A stretch of 64,000 bases of DNA from Azolla caroliniana (GCA_043228905.1 JBHGNT010000020.1:13578001-13642000), one strand, 5' to 3'; positions 21,100 through 32,399 are shown, counted from the stretch's first letter. The notes: generated by a model from the sequence alone, not told the origin. Made by a program: numbers and translations.

Positions 21100-21723
21100 T
21101 GTTGTGAAGAAAACCGGCCATAGGCGGAATCGGAGAGAAAGCGCGTAAACCGGCCCCTACACGGATGGACGCGTGACTGGATACTTTGTACGCGAACCGG
21201 TGTATGTGACTACTAAGCCACACGCATTTATTAGGGGGGATTGTGCGTATCCCAAAGGGGGACAGGGGAAAAAAAGGCAAGAGGAGAAAAGAAAAGAGGA
21301 TATCGCGCGCGAGGGAGAAGGGAAGCGATGCTGTAGAAGGGAAGCCGAGCTCTCTCTCTACTCCTCGAGCTGTCGTTCTCTGTGGGTCCGTCGCCGCTTG
21401 TGGGAGTGCGCTGCCTCTGCTTCGTGGATAGCCCATGTGCTTCCAACAGAGTCGCTCCCTTTTTCCCTTTGTTTCTTGGAGTCGGGTGACTGTCGTCGGT
21501 GTGCGTGAGTAAGGTCCCCGTGTCGGGTCCGTCCCCCCCACGTCAGTTGTAACTGTCAGGGATTGTAATCTCTTGTCATTATAATTAAGTGTTACGATTC
21601 TATCTCTTTCCTTCTCGCTTTTCGTGTCGGTGAATCTCTCTCTATCTCTCCCTCTCTCGCTCCTCGGTCCAAGACCCCTGTGGTCCCGCCCCTTTCCACA
21701 CGTACGCGCGTAATAACGCGACA
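21100..21723 (+). repeat. Element 3 5' LTR
   Basis: 624 bp. It has about 24 substitutions (roughly 17 transitions, 7 transversions) and no indels against the 3' LTR. The 3' part is CT-rich and ends CGCGTAATAACGCGACA. Confidence 0.93.
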
Positions 21724-21725
21724 TC

Positions 21726-21743
21726 TTTGGTGAACCCGACGTG
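21726..21743 (+). promoter_or_regulatory. Element 3 primer-binding site candidate
   Basis: Right after the 5' LTR the sequence reads TTGGTGAACCCGACGTG. The TGG start pairs with the CCA end of a tRNA, as in ordinary tRNA-primed elements. The tRNA species was not assigned. This contrasts with element 2. Confidence 0.6.
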
Positions 21744-21794
21744 AAGAGGCGGCAAAGGCATTGAAAGAAGAGGGGATCGGAGCTAGCGGAGGCA

Positions 21795-23053
21795 ATGGCG
21801 GTCGCCGTCGACCGGCTGGTGAGCGCTCATGAGGGAACGGGTACCCTCGACAGCGCCATTGAATTGATCGTCGACTCTTTTAGCCGTTTCGGAGGGAAAG
21901 ACGCCACAAGTTATTTGGAGGCTTACCGGGCCGAAATGATCATGAGGGATATCCTGGTGGACAGGCGGTTGTCCGGATTCCCCCGGGTGGTGACGTCAGG
22001 TATCCATGCGGAGGTGCTTGAGGTGCTGGCCGGATGCTAGGCTTGGGAGGAGTTCGAGCTGGAGCTCCTCGAGAAGTACGGGTTCGACAACTCGCTCCGG
22101 CTGTCGAGGCGGGACTTCATGGCGTGGGTGGAAAGCCCCAGAAAAGGGAGGAACACGTCGGTGCTCCTCGAGGAGTTCGAAAAACGGTTCACGCGGTTGT
22201 CGACGCTGGACCGGACGGTGCTCGAAACAAGTCGAGTGTTGTTGTTTGTCAAGTCAGTGGATGCGCTCGACAGGGAAAAGGTGGGTCCCCTACTGGAAAC
22301 GGACGAAGGGCTCACGACGGATTGGGCCGTGGTAAAACGGGTCTGCAGCCGTTTCGACAAACGGCGCGATTGGAGCGACGGAAGCACGTCTGGGTCAGGG
22401 CCGGTCCTGGGGAGGAGGCTCGAGGAGCCGGTTTCGGTGCCGGTTGGGAGGAAGGAAGAGACCCGAATCTGGCCGGAGTCGTGGTCGGCATCGAGGGACG
22501 TGGTCAGAGGCCCATCCGGAGGAGCGGCTCTGGAGGAGCTAACACATATGGTGCGCGACCTGCAGATCGCACAAGCCCGGAGAGACAGCGGTGAACAACC
22601 TCACGACCGGAGGCCGCTGGTTGGGCAGCGGTGCATGTGGTGTGACACGAGCGGTCACATTCGGAAGGATTGCGCGGATTTCGCCGACATGCTCAGGATC
22701 AACGTGGTGTACCTCTGGAACGGGCGGGTGCACGCGAGCAAGACCCGGAGAGCCCTAGAACTGAATACGGGGCGCGGCGGAATGAAGAGGTTAATGGAAG
22801 AGGTCGCGGCATGGCACGTCGAAGCCGTTAACTACTCAATGTCGGCGGGAATTCGGGTCGGGGGTGATGAGACCCGGAAGGCGAAGGACTCTGGATTCTG
22901 GCCGCTAGTGCTAGAAGGCCTCTCCGGAGTTCGGCTGAGGAAGGAAGAGGCGGACCGCGCGGAACAGCGGTCCAGGAGGTCACCGGTTGGGACGATCTGG
23001 TCGAAGAGAAAACGGGCTTCGTAGAAGCCGCTTGCCAGAACTACGAGGTTCTG
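21795..23053 (+). pseudogene. Element 3 gag
   Basis: The frame opens at the ATG at 21795 and runs to 23024 with a single TAG at 22038-22040. The frame is unchanged on both sides, so this is one nonsense change (CAG to TAG fits). The capsid-like part has WEEFELELLEKYGF. The knuckle CMWCDTSGHIRKDC is an intact CX2CX4HX4C, followed by a conserved block (FADMLR...LWNGRVH...GRGGMKRLMEE). A frameshift near 22970-23020 moves the tail into another frame that continues into the protease region. Confidence 0.88.
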
Positions 23054-24468
23054 GTGGAGGACAAACGGGCTGGAAAGGCCGGAGGGGTTGGGGCCCCGAG
23101 GTATGAGACCCGGTTCGGACCGAAACCGACCGGTGCCGGCAACCCAGGCGTGCCGGATGGGAAGAAGCAGGCGGGGTTTCAGTTGAGCACCGAAATCGAG
23201 AGAGCAACGGACCTACGAAAGGTCCTTGAAGAGCGGATTGTCGACAGTAAAGTGGAGCTGTCGTTGCGGGAGGTGCTGGGAATCGCCAAGAGGGAGTTCC
23301 ACGACTCTATCGTAGACTTGGTGAAGCGGAAGAGGCTCTCGACGGAGCCGGAACCGGAGAAGCCGGTGGAAGTGCAGACCACACACCTAGAAGACGGAGC
23401 CTTGGAAGATGAGCTAGCGGGAAGCCACTACACGAAGCCGCATTGGGCCAGGGCGACTACGGAAACCCCAGTACGGATCCGCAACGTTCTGGAACCAGTG
23501 GTGGCGTTGGTAGACCATGGATCCGAAATCAACCTGATGTCCATGGATTTCTACAAGAAGGGTAATTGGCCGATCAACACCAAGCATGGTTGGAAGATAC
23601 AGGCAACGATGCGCGCCACGGAAGAACTACATGGGGCCTGTCCGAATGTACGGGTGAAAATCGGCGATGTCGAGATAGACCAGCAGTTCTTCATGCAGGA
23701 GACGTCCTCGCATCCGGTTATACTGGGAGAACCATATATCACAGCAGCACGGATGGAGACCAAGGTGCTGGACAACGGTTCAGCCTATGCAAGAGTCAAG
23801 AGCCAGGACGGGCATCACTCGGTCCAGTTCCTAACGGTGTGACCAAACCACGAGCATAACCGCGAGGCCCTCGGCAACGAAACCCGATTGGATTTTTAGA
23901 GAGGGCTGTCAAGGCGTGGGGCCGCGATAGTCCGAACACCCGGGAAGAACCCCACAAATGTACAGTACGAAAGAAGACATGTACCATAGATAGGAAATTT
24001 TGGTTCTCCGAACGCAGAGGTTGTACTATAACCAACGTCGGCGGCAGGGAGAGGAAGCGAGTGGAGGAGCGGCTCAGGGGATGCGGAGTCCTCTTCCCCG
24101 ACGAGGGCATCAGCAGCGCCGTGGAGGCGGTCTCTTTTGACGACACCTTGGGCGAACTACGAAAGGTGATCGGTGAAGACCTTAGACAAGACCGGACCGT
24201 TCCGGTGGGGTCAATAGGAATGTACGAAGTCATCGCAGACTTAGGGGAAAGGATCGGGTCGAATCGGACGGCCCGCGTGGATACGAAATACAAGAATGTG
24301 GACCGGAAGGTGAGGCCAGTCGCGGCACCCTTGCCGGAGGGCAGCGAGGAGCGGATAAAGGGGGTCGCGTCGGACCCAAGTTTATGAAATCCGGCTGGCA
24401 TAGGGCACCGGTTCACCGACATAACGCTACAGGAGCTCAAGGTCGGTGGGGGCGGCTTCCTACTGCCG
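23054..24468 (+). pseudogene. Element 3 protease region and linker
   Basis: The open frame 23054-23842 includes the retropepsin-like segment ALVDHGSEINLMSMDFY (about 23510), with D-H-G-S instead of D-S/T-G, then PVILGEPYITAARME, typical of the flap/C-terminal part. A stop at 23842 is followed by a ~600-bp linker with an acidic open frame (24061-24387) before RT. The D-H-G variant may be a family feature or damage. Confidence 0.75.
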
Positions 24469-26215
24469 GTGGAGGAGGACCGGTTTCGGAGAATGCTCGA
24501 GAGGCACGGGAAGGCTTTCGCATTCTCACAGGAGGAGATCGGGTGCGTAGACCCGACAGTTGTCGAACCGATGGTGATCTTCACGGTACCACATGTACCG
24601 TGGAATCTCAAGCCGATTCCGGTGCCGAGAGCTCACATCCTGAAGTTGATGGAGCTCCTAAAGCAAAAGATGGAGATGGGCATCCTCGAACCATCGAGTG
24701 CCCCGTATTCGAATCGGTGGTTTACGGTGCCGAAGAAGAACGACACGCTGCGCTTCATCCAGGACCTACAACCGGTCAACAAGGTGACCATCCGTAACGC
24801 AGGGATCGGACCGACCATAGACGAGTTCGCGGAGGCCTTCGCTAGAAGGTCGATCTATTCTGTCAGTGATCTGTACTCGGGGTACGATCAGTTCCAACTA
24901 ACTGTGGAGAGTAGAGACATTACGACGATGCGGACTCCTCTCGGCCTGGTGCGGATGTGTACCCTGCCACAAGGAGGGACGAACTCAGTGGCTCACATGG
25001 TGAACGCGATGAACAAAGTGCTCAGGGATTGTATCCCGGACATCACCATGTCGTTCTTAGACGACATCCCGATCAAGGGATGCCCGGTGGAGAAAAGGAA
25101 CGAGGCAATTGGGCCGAACGGATGTCGGAATTTCGTGGCATCCCACATCAATGACTGCGAGAAGGTGCTGCAGAGACTAGAGCGCGCGAGGCTCACCTTC
25201 TCCGGGGAAAAGTCGGCCTTCGGACAGTCGGAGATCTTGGTGGTCGGACACTTGTGCGGGCCTTACGGTAGGAAACCGTCTCCGGCAAAGGTAGAGGCCA
25301 TCTCCGCGATGAGGAACGTTTGCGGGTCGGTCACGGAGGTCCGCAGATTCTTGGGGCATGCGTGTTCTACCACATCTGGATCCCGCACTACGCACATGTC
25401 GCGGAACCCCTCTACGGACTATTAAAAAAGGGGCGTAGCTTTGAGTGGAGGACAGAGCACACGGAGTCGGTTCGGAGACTAAAGGAGGCGCTTACGGCAG
25501 CGCCGGCTCTCCGTAAAGCGGTTTACGGCAAGGATGTTCCCATCTGCGTAACGGTGGACACCAGCCCGACCGGGATCGAGTGGGTAATCAGTCAGGAGGA
25601 CAAGGGCGGCGCACGATTCCTGATCCGGTTCGGGGCGAAGGTATTGAGCGAGCGACAACGAGGGTACGCCAAGGATTATCTGATCGGGACGGAGGTGATT
25701 ATCGAGACGGACTACCTACCAATACTCGGCATGGTTTCCGGATGCGTGACGCCGGACCCAGCAATGCTTCGGTGGATAGCGTACATTAAGTCCCTGAACC
25801 CGGAGATACGGCACATCTCAGGAAAGGACAACGCCATGGCCGACATGCTTTCGAGGGCAAGGTTCAACGACAAAGACGGCATGGTTTCTGAAGACGAAGA
25901 AGTCGGCGAGGACTTCTTCGGGTCGGCTAACGTAACGACGAGGAAAGGGAACACTCCGGCGCTTAACGAATTTGACGAAAGCAGGTACGACGGGGAGTGG
26001 CTCCAAATCGGGAGGTTCCTATGGACGATGACGCAGGACACAGCATGGGCGAGAGAGGAGGTGAGCCGGATACGGAGGAAGGCGTATCGATTCTTCCTGT
26101 GGGACGGGTGCATATGGAGGCACCCAAAGAAGAGAAGCGGCATTCCACTCCGAGTAGTGGCAAAGAAAGAAGAACAGGGGAAACTACTAACGGCATTTCA
26201 CGAGAGCCCCTAGGC
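24469..26215 (+). pseudogene. Element 3 reverse transcriptase and RNase H
   Basis: RT: RFIQDLQPVNKVTIRN, SVSDLYSGYDQFQL, LPQGGTNSVAHM and the catalytic FLDDIPIKG (about 25057-25083), all in one frame from 24469. A frameshift near 25320-25370 leads to RNase H: VTVDTSPTGIEWVISQ, then QRGYAK directly followed by DYLIGTEVIIETD. The expected segment with the second catalytic Glu seems deleted near 25672. It ends with the ISGKDNAMADMLSRARF motif. The frame stops at 26213 just before the integrase finger. Confidence 0.88.
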
Positions 26216-27335
26216 CGGACACCGCGGAACGTGGGCCACTTTCAAGAAGCTGAAGGAGAAGTACTGGTGGCCGGGGCTGTACCAGGACGTGCATCGGTTC
26301 GTAACGACTTGCGAGAGCTGTCAGATGCACTCCGTAGTCCAACACTAGGACGAGCTACACCCGACCTACCCGCCTACGGTCCATTTCAAGTGGATGGTGG
26401 ACTTGGTGACGATGCCGATGGGGGTAGGACAGATGCAATACCTAGTGCTTGCACGGGAAAACTTAACGAACCAGGTGGAAGGCCGTGCACTGCAAAGCAA
26501 GACAACTGCAACGGTATGCCGGTTCCTGATCGAAGAAGTAGTGTGTCGATACGAGTGCGTCGGGAGGATCGTGGCGGACCGGGGAGAGCTGGATGCGCGG
26601 GAGGCCGAGGAGCTGTTCGACCGGCTGGGCGTCAAACTCTCCCTCACCACAGCGTACAATCCGGAGGCGAACGGAAAGGCGGAACGTGGGCACAGACCGA
26701 TTGTAAAGGCGTTGGTGGGTGCATGCGGTGGGCAGGTCGGGAATTGGCCGCGACTCCTTCCTTACGCGCTATGGGCGGACCGGACTACGCACAGTTTGGT
26801 GACAGGGTTTATGCCGGCAGAGCTAATGTACGAACAAAAGCCGATCATGCCGGTGGAACGGACGGTTTCTTCGTGGGCGGCGGTAGATTGGAAGGACGAA
26901 ATGAGCAGGGAGGAGTTGCTGGCGGCGCGGATTCGGCAGCTCGAGCGGAGGCCGGAGGACGTGATGCAGGCGAAGGAAAAGTTGTGAGCGGCGAGGGAGC
27001 GTAACAAGACCCTGTTCAACCGGACACACTGGTTGCGACCAAAGAAGATCGAGGAAGGCAGCTGGGTCTTGCTATACGACAGCAGCCTCGACAATCAGCA
27101 CAAGGCGGTGCAAAAGTTTGCTAGGAGATGGTTCGGGCCCTACATGGTGACGAGTGTGAACGGCAATGGCACGTACCACCTCGCGGAGCTCGATGGGACA
27201 CGGTTAGCGGTGCCGGTGGCCGGAAAGCGGATCAAAGCTTTCAAAAAGCGGTTCGAAGACGAGCCAGAGCCTACGGGCGGGAGCGACAACGACGAACAGT
27301 TTGGGTCCGGCAGAGAACCGGAGAGCAACAAGTGA
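26216..27335 (+). pseudogene. Element 3 integrase
   Basis: After a frameshift at 26213 the finger continues as WWPGLY..HRFVTTCESCQMH (CX2C visible), with a stop near 26349. The core (26394-26987) has MVDLVTMP, VADRGELD and NPEANGKAE, supplying the D, D, E positions. A TGA at 26985 interrupts an Arg-rich segment. The C-terminal part (27033-27335) holds WVLLYDSSL, FARRWFGPYMV and AVPVAGKRIKAFKKRF, an SH3-like tail without a chromodomain. Confidence 0.88.
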
Positions 27336-27404
27336 GGTCGGGTTTCTTCAATATCTACCCGTCTCTGGCGCATACCGGTGGATGCGCGGTTTGGTGGGGG
27401 TGGA

Positions 27405-28028
27405 TGTCGTGAAGAAAACCGGCCATAGGCGGAATCGGAGAGAAAGCGCGTAAACCGGCGCCTACACGGATGGACGTGTGACTGGATACTTTGTACGCAA
27501 ACCGGTGGATCTGACTACTAAGCCACACGCATTTATTAGGGAGGATTGTGCGTATCCCAAAGGGGGACAGGGGAAAAAAAGGCAAGAGGAGAAAAGAAAA
27601 GAGGATATCGCGCGCGAGGGAGAAGGGAAGCGCTGCTGCAGAAGGGAAGCCGAGCTCTCTCTCTACTCCTCGAGCCGTCGTTCTCTGTGGGTCCGTCGCC
27701 ACCTGTGGGAGTGCGCTGCCTCTGCTTCGTGGATAGCCTGTGTGCTTCCAACAGAATCGCTCCCTTTTTCCCTTTGTTTCTTGGAGTCGGGTGACTGTCG
27801 TCGGTGTGCGTGAGTAGGGTCCCCGTGTTCGGTCCGTCGCCGCCACGTCGGTTGTAACTGTCAGGGATTGTAATCTCTTGTCATTATAATTAAGTGTTAC
27901 AATTCTATCTCTTTCCTTCTCGCTTTTCGTGTCGGTGAATCTCTCTCTGTCTCTCCCTCTCTCGCTCCTCGGTCCAAGACCCCCGTGGTCCCGCCCCTTT
28001 CCACACGTACGCGCGTAATAACGCGACA
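27405..28028 (+). repeat. Element 3 3' LTR
   Basis: 624 bp, preceded by a purine-rich tract (GGTGGGGGTGGA) as candidate PPT. It ends CGCGACA at 28028, followed by ACGGCTCGCC, which completes element 2's CGGCT duplication and returns to the DUF7869-like gene. Confidence 0.93.
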
Positions 28029-28449
28029 ACGGCTCGCCCCAAGACATCAAAACTCGGTGAATCACTGTAACTGTTACGTTAGGGTCATTGTGAACATTGG
28101 GGTATGTAAAATGAAGACGTGACGTTCAACTGACCTATTATAAGCCAAGCATCCCACCAAGTGCATTTGAACAAGGCACTCATCATTGATGTCTTTGGGG
28201 AGCCTCCGCATATGCGTGTGTTTCTTTTGTTCTAATATCCATAGGGCTTCCCGATTTCTTTTCTTGACCAGAAATAGGGGCAACCACATTAGAGTCAATT
28301 ACGTTGTTGTTAGGTTGACCACCCATGATCTTCGATGTTTCATTGGCATTACCTTCATTGTCTGTATCTTTATTGACATTGTATTCTTCGATAGAGAACT
28401 CTTCACATGAGTCGTTATTCACATGAGGTATAGGAGAAGATGAGCTCAA
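28029..28449 (-). pseudogene. DUF7869-like gene, upstream piece (part 1 of 3)
   Basis: The minus strand reads an acidic, Asn/Ser-rich stretch (PHVNNDSCEEFSIEEYN, 28425-28375), then frame-shifted blocks VQMHLVGCLAYN (28170-28135) and FTYPNVHNDPNVTVTVIHRV, then LMSWGEP at the element 3 border. This continues into part 2. The start of the protein is missing: just upstream the sequence becomes gypsy integrase of element 4 (junction ~28446), so the 5' end was lost or rearranged. Small frameshifts indicate decay before or after the insertions. Confidence 0.55.
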
Positions 28450-28980
28450 ACAATAAAATCCATCGAGATACTTTCCCTTTTGTTGTTGGGAATATCTAAG
28501 GGATGTAAAAGACTAGCCGCTTTAAATCGTTTTGACTTATTAATCTGACATTGTAAGCATTGAGTCATGTATTTATGCATGCCAAAGCGCATGTTAGGCC
28601 AGAAAAAAGTACTCGAGCTTAGAACGAATGTGTGTTGTATTCCCGGATGACCAGAAGATGGTGCATCATGACATTCATGAAGGATTTTCTGTTTTATGTT
28701 TGGTAAATCTAGAACACAAACCTTTCCATTATGGTAGAGCAAACCGTTTGTAATGTGAAAGGTCGCCTTCGAGGGTAGGGTGCTAGTAACGACATTTAAA
28801 CCAGATTTGGCTTTCGTCCAGTATTTCGAGAAATAACTGTCATCAACGTATTTCCCTCAGAGGTGATCTAAAAGATCAGATTTTATTTCCGTGAAGCTAA
28901 GCATGTTAACTTCTTTAATGCGACTAAGAGCATCTGTGTAAAGAATCGAGAGTGATTCTGCGCAGAGGAAGGACTGTGTG
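28446..28980 (-). pseudogene. Element 4 RNase H end and integrase zinc finger
   Basis: The minus strand shows DALSRIKEVNM, a linker with one stop, then NGLLYHNGKVCVLDLPN. An intact H-H-C-C finger follows (HECHDAPSSGHPG ... CLQCQINK), then the first Asp motif SISMDFIV, where it ends at 28446. The catalytic core is missing. Confidence 0.85.
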
Positions 28981-29030
28981 TGTGTGTGTGAATCGAGAGT
29001 GAATCGAGAGAGAGAGAGGGGGGGAGGGGG

Positions 29031-29803
29031 GGGGAGGGAGAGAGCTCTTAAAACAAGAAATTGTATATTACGTCCAACAGTAACTAGGTTACAAGAGGTT
29101 GGTTAATATACCAACTTCTCTAGGGCAAGTGCCCAAGTTTCTACAAATTACAAAACTATCCTAGTACGATGTCCACTGACTAGTGTGAACACTCTCTCTA
29201 TGGGAAGTTGAGTTTGATGCTCAACACGCCCCTTTGATGTGTTTAGTCTATGCGTGGAATACCGGGTTTCGAGCGACGTAGATATTGCTCATGTTATCGC
29301 CGAAGAGGCGAATTGGATATGTTATGCGAACACGTAGGTCCTTCAAGCTGCGTTTAAGCCAGACAGCTTTTCACGCTGCGACTACTGTGCCCCTGTATTC
29401 GGCCTCCGGGGGGGAGGGAGAGAGCTCTTAAAACAAGAAATTGTATATTACGTCCAACAGTAACTAGGTTACAAGAGGTTGGTTAATATACCAACTGCTC
29501 TAGGGCAAGTGCCCAAGTTTCTACAAATTACAAAACTATCCTAGTACAATGTCCACTGGCTAGTGTGAACACTCTCTCTATGGGAAGTTGAGTTTGATGC
29601 TCAACACGCCCCTTCTCAACACGCCCCTTTGATGTGTTTAGTCTATGCGTGGAATACCGGGTTTTGAGCGACATAGATATTGCTCATGTTATCGTCGAAG
29701 AGGCGAATTGGATCTGTTATGCGAACACGTAGGTCCTTCAAGCTGCGTTTAAGCCAGACAGCTTTTCACATTGCGACTACTGCGCCCTTGTATTCGGCCT
29801 CCG
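29031..29803 (-). repeat. Tandem duplication of copia RNase H/LTR segment
   Basis: Copy A (29031-29408) and copy B (29409-29803) are nearly identical and offset by 380 bp at their starts. Copy B carries an extra ~13-bp 'ctcaacacgcccc' repeat at the PPT/LTR junction. Upstream is a GT/GA/G-rich low-complexity run (28970-29040). Confidence 0.9.
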
Positions 29804-30100
29804 TGCCCGACAGTGCGAATGTCAGTTGCTTCCTGCTGCTCCAGGAGATCGCTTTGCTGCGGAGGGAGAAGAGGAATCCAGAAATGGATCGTCTATCGGC
29901 TTTATAATCGGCCCAGTCTGCATCTGTTTACCCTTCCAGTTGAATAAGCGTATTCGACTTATACATGATGTCGTAATCCATCGTCGTACTGACATACCTA
30001 AGTATCCTATTAGCACAATCGAGATGATCATTTCGTGGATTCTGCATAAATTGGCTAAGTAGGCCAACTAAATAGTTGAGGTCGAGTCATGTAATCATCT
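29031..30100 (-). mobile_element. Ty1/copia 3' fragment (RNase H, PPT, partial LTR)
   Basis: The minus strand reads GLLSQFMQNPRNDHLDCANR (from ~30085), then TDADWADYKADRRSISGF in frame-shifted pieces, LTFALSGTEAEYKGA and NPVFHA*TKHIK, the C-terminal RNase H of a copia element. The sequence CATCAAAGGGGCG is the PPT, followed by an LTR start TGTTGAGCATC at 29226. The LTR and the last part of RNase H are duplicated in tandem. It replaces the middle of element 4's RNase H, so it arrived by insertion or rearrangement. Confidence 0.8.
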
Positions 30101-30276
30101 AATCACTAACATCGATTTCGATTGAGAAAAGCTTGGAAGGGTCTGGTAAAAGAAGAGTTGAGCCTAACACACATGCTCTATGAGTGTCACAAATGATTTG
30201 TCAAGTTGTTCATTCCATAAAATTGGTTTGACAGACTTACGTGGATGATCTTTTAAAATGTTAGTTAATGGCGTAG

Positions 30277-30915
30277 TCAATTTAGAATATTAGGAATTGA
30301 TTTTCGTAAAAATCCAATAAATCCTAAGAATGATCGAAGTTCACAAATATTACGAGGAATGGGCCAAAGTTTAACCTTTTCAATACGAGAAGTTTCAATT
30401 TCAACGCCATTTTCCATAATTAAATGACCTAGGTACACAATAGATTTTTGGAAAAAATCACATTTTGCATGCTTTGCATAGAAAGAGTTGTCACACAACT
30501 TTTGCAAAACAAATCGAACATGTTGAACATGATCTTGCAAGGTACGGGTATATATCAAAATATCATCCAAGAAGACGTCAACAAAATCACTGAGTTGATC
30601 GCAGAAAACGTCATTCATCGCTTGTTGGAATGTGGTTGGAGCATTAGTCAACCTGAAAGGCATGACTAAAAACTCATTATGGCCATAACGCGTACGAAAA
30701 ACAGTTTTAGGAATATCATCCTCGGCCATGCGAATCTGATGATAACCTGTTCGTAAGTCAATTTCCGTAAAATATCGGGCCCCATGCAAACGATCAATCA
30801 AATCATCGGCACGAGGTAACGGATATGCATGTTTAATTGTCGAGTAATTGTTGTTCATAATGTGGTAATTTTGTGGCTTCAATAGAAAAATAATAAAATT
30901 GAAGTGCAAGATCAA
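30277..30915 (-). pseudogene. Element 4 reverse transcriptase
   Basis: An open frame of 212 codons holding RT motifs: YPLPRADDLIDRL, FTEIDLRTGYHQIRM, VFRTRYGHNEFLVMPF (R replaces the usual G of MPFGLTNAP), FLDDILIYT (30573-30562) and LRSFLGFIGFLRK. RT activity is unlikely given the missing downstream domains. The N-terminal finger part is lost at ~30870. Confidence 0.88.
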
Positions 30916-30951
30916 TTAGACACGAATAAATTAATGAACTAGAATACTCAC

Positions 30952-32360
30952 TTAAAGATTTAGAAGACACAAGTGAACAAGAAGGACGTTTGGAATATTG
31001 AATAAAACGTTTACAATTATGATTGAGTGATTAACCCAATCAATGTACAAAGAAAGGTTTTTATTAAAAAACCAAGGGTATCCTAAAATGACATTTGCGG
31101 ATTGTAGTTTCATAACATGAAAGTCAAGCTTCTCCAAATAGGTATCTATTTCAATTGGCAATTGACAAACAATGCCGCTGATGTATTGAACACTTCCATT
31201 TGCCATGTGAACTTGATAGGTATGATCACTTGCGTTTACGTGGAGTTGCATTTGCTGCACAAAGTGATCATTAAGAAAATTGTGAGAACTACCGGAATCA
31301 AACATGAAATGTGTTTATGTTCTATTGATATACCCGATTGCTCGGAGTAAATCATTACGTCCAAGTAAATGTGAAGGAAAAGTGCATTCACATGCACTTA
31401 AGTGGTTGGTATGAACTTCAATAACATCAAAAGACTCACATGTGTGACTAGTAGATTTGTCTTGAGGAGGGTTGTTGATTGACTTCCTCTCAAGAAGACG
31501 ACAAGTATCCTTTGTGTAGCCCCGCTTCTGGCGATATGCACAGAAGAGGTTCGGTTTCTTGGAGTTGCGATCAAGAGTGTCACTAGATTGCTTACGTTTC
31601 CCAATGAACTTGACAGTTTTGGTGAACTCAGGTATATCGTGAACTTTCTTGGAAGTCCTATGGTACCGAAGTACAATATTGACGGCTTCCTTGAAAGTTG
31701 AGGAGTCATTATCATAAACAATCCAATGGTAATCCCCATTGGGAATACCATTCAAAAAACAAGCGACAAACTATTTCTCACTCGTAAGTCTTGATTTTTA
31801 GATCTAGGTTAGAGCATGATGCACATAATCCTCGAGAGAGGTAAATGGCTTACTCGACAACGTGAGCAAGTGTTGCGCTTGTTCGGTTTTAGAAGGTGGA
31901 TGCAAGAACTATTTCTTAAAAACATCAACGAAACATTCCCAAGTTGTGGGTAAGTTCTTTGCAATCCTTAGGTCATGCCACCAAGCAGCAGCTTGGCCAC
32001 ATAACTCAAGACCGACATAACCTATTTTTACAGCATCCGGCTTGGGTCGAGCTCAAAGTGAGACTCCCAACGACCAAGGCAAGTGCTAATGGTCTCCATG
32101 GTTCTTTCTTTCTTATCTCTCTTGAATGGCGTGACTACGAAAGAAAGTTCACCTTCTTTCTTGGACTCAATAGTCAATTCTTGAATTTTCTTTTCCAATG
32201 CCATATTGGCCTGCCTCATTTCGGCCAATTGATTCAAGGTAGTAGTGAGCAATTGCTGAATAGTGATCCCAGCTTGTGTGTGAGATGCAAATTAGAGTTG
32301 AGAGGTCTTGATCAGAGAGATTGCCTGAACCACGTTCAAAACTTGTTCCATGATGCAAGT
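30952..32360 (-). pseudogene. Element 4 gag and protease
   Basis: Gag pieces: a helical part TTTLNQLAEMRQANMALEKK (32252-32190) and capsid block WHDLRIAKNLPTTWECF (about 31990-31940). A decayed knuckle reads CAYRQKRGYTKDTC, where the second Cys is Arg and the His is Tyr. Protease: FDSGSSHNFLN (Asp codon 31299-31297) to VILGYPWFF. Stops at 32295 and 31900 break gag. Confidence 0.8.
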
Positions 32361-32399
32361 TGTGGGTATTCAATATAAATGAGGTTCAAAAAATACACA

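Larger units (their letters stand above)
21100..28028 (+). mobile_element. Element 3: GC-rich Ty3/gypsy retrotransposon
   Basis: Two 624-bp LTRs (TGTYGTGAAG...CGCGACA) bound a clearly GC-rich interior, unlike the AT-rich surroundings. The flanking duplication is ACGG (21096-21099, 28029-28032); only 4 bp match and the first base is also the last base of element 2. Order: PBS, gag, protease, RT, RNase H, integrase. No chromodomain was found, so it is a non-chromoviral family. The style (CMWCDTSGHIRKDC knuckle; C-terminal RKFARRWFGPY-like block) resembles gypsy families of mosses and lycophytes, from memory. Stops and frameshifts make it inactive. Confidence 0.95.
28446..32380 (-). mobile_element. 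Element 4: decayed Ty3/gypsy relic, interrupted by copia
   Basis: Read right to left: gag remains (32350-31315), protease (31305-30952), RT (30915-30277), start of RNase H (30290-30110), a block of copia sequence (~30100-29030), the end of RNase H (DALSRIKEVNML, about 28945-28905) and the integrase finger (28742-28446). No LTRs were recognised. The left end stops inside integrase at the junction with the DUF7869-like gene. Confidence 0.85.

Noticed and set aside
22034-27004. Long overlapping open frames on the other strand and frames of element 3
   Set aside because: High GC content removes stop codons by chance. Only the frames with gag, RT, RNase H and integrase motifs were kept.
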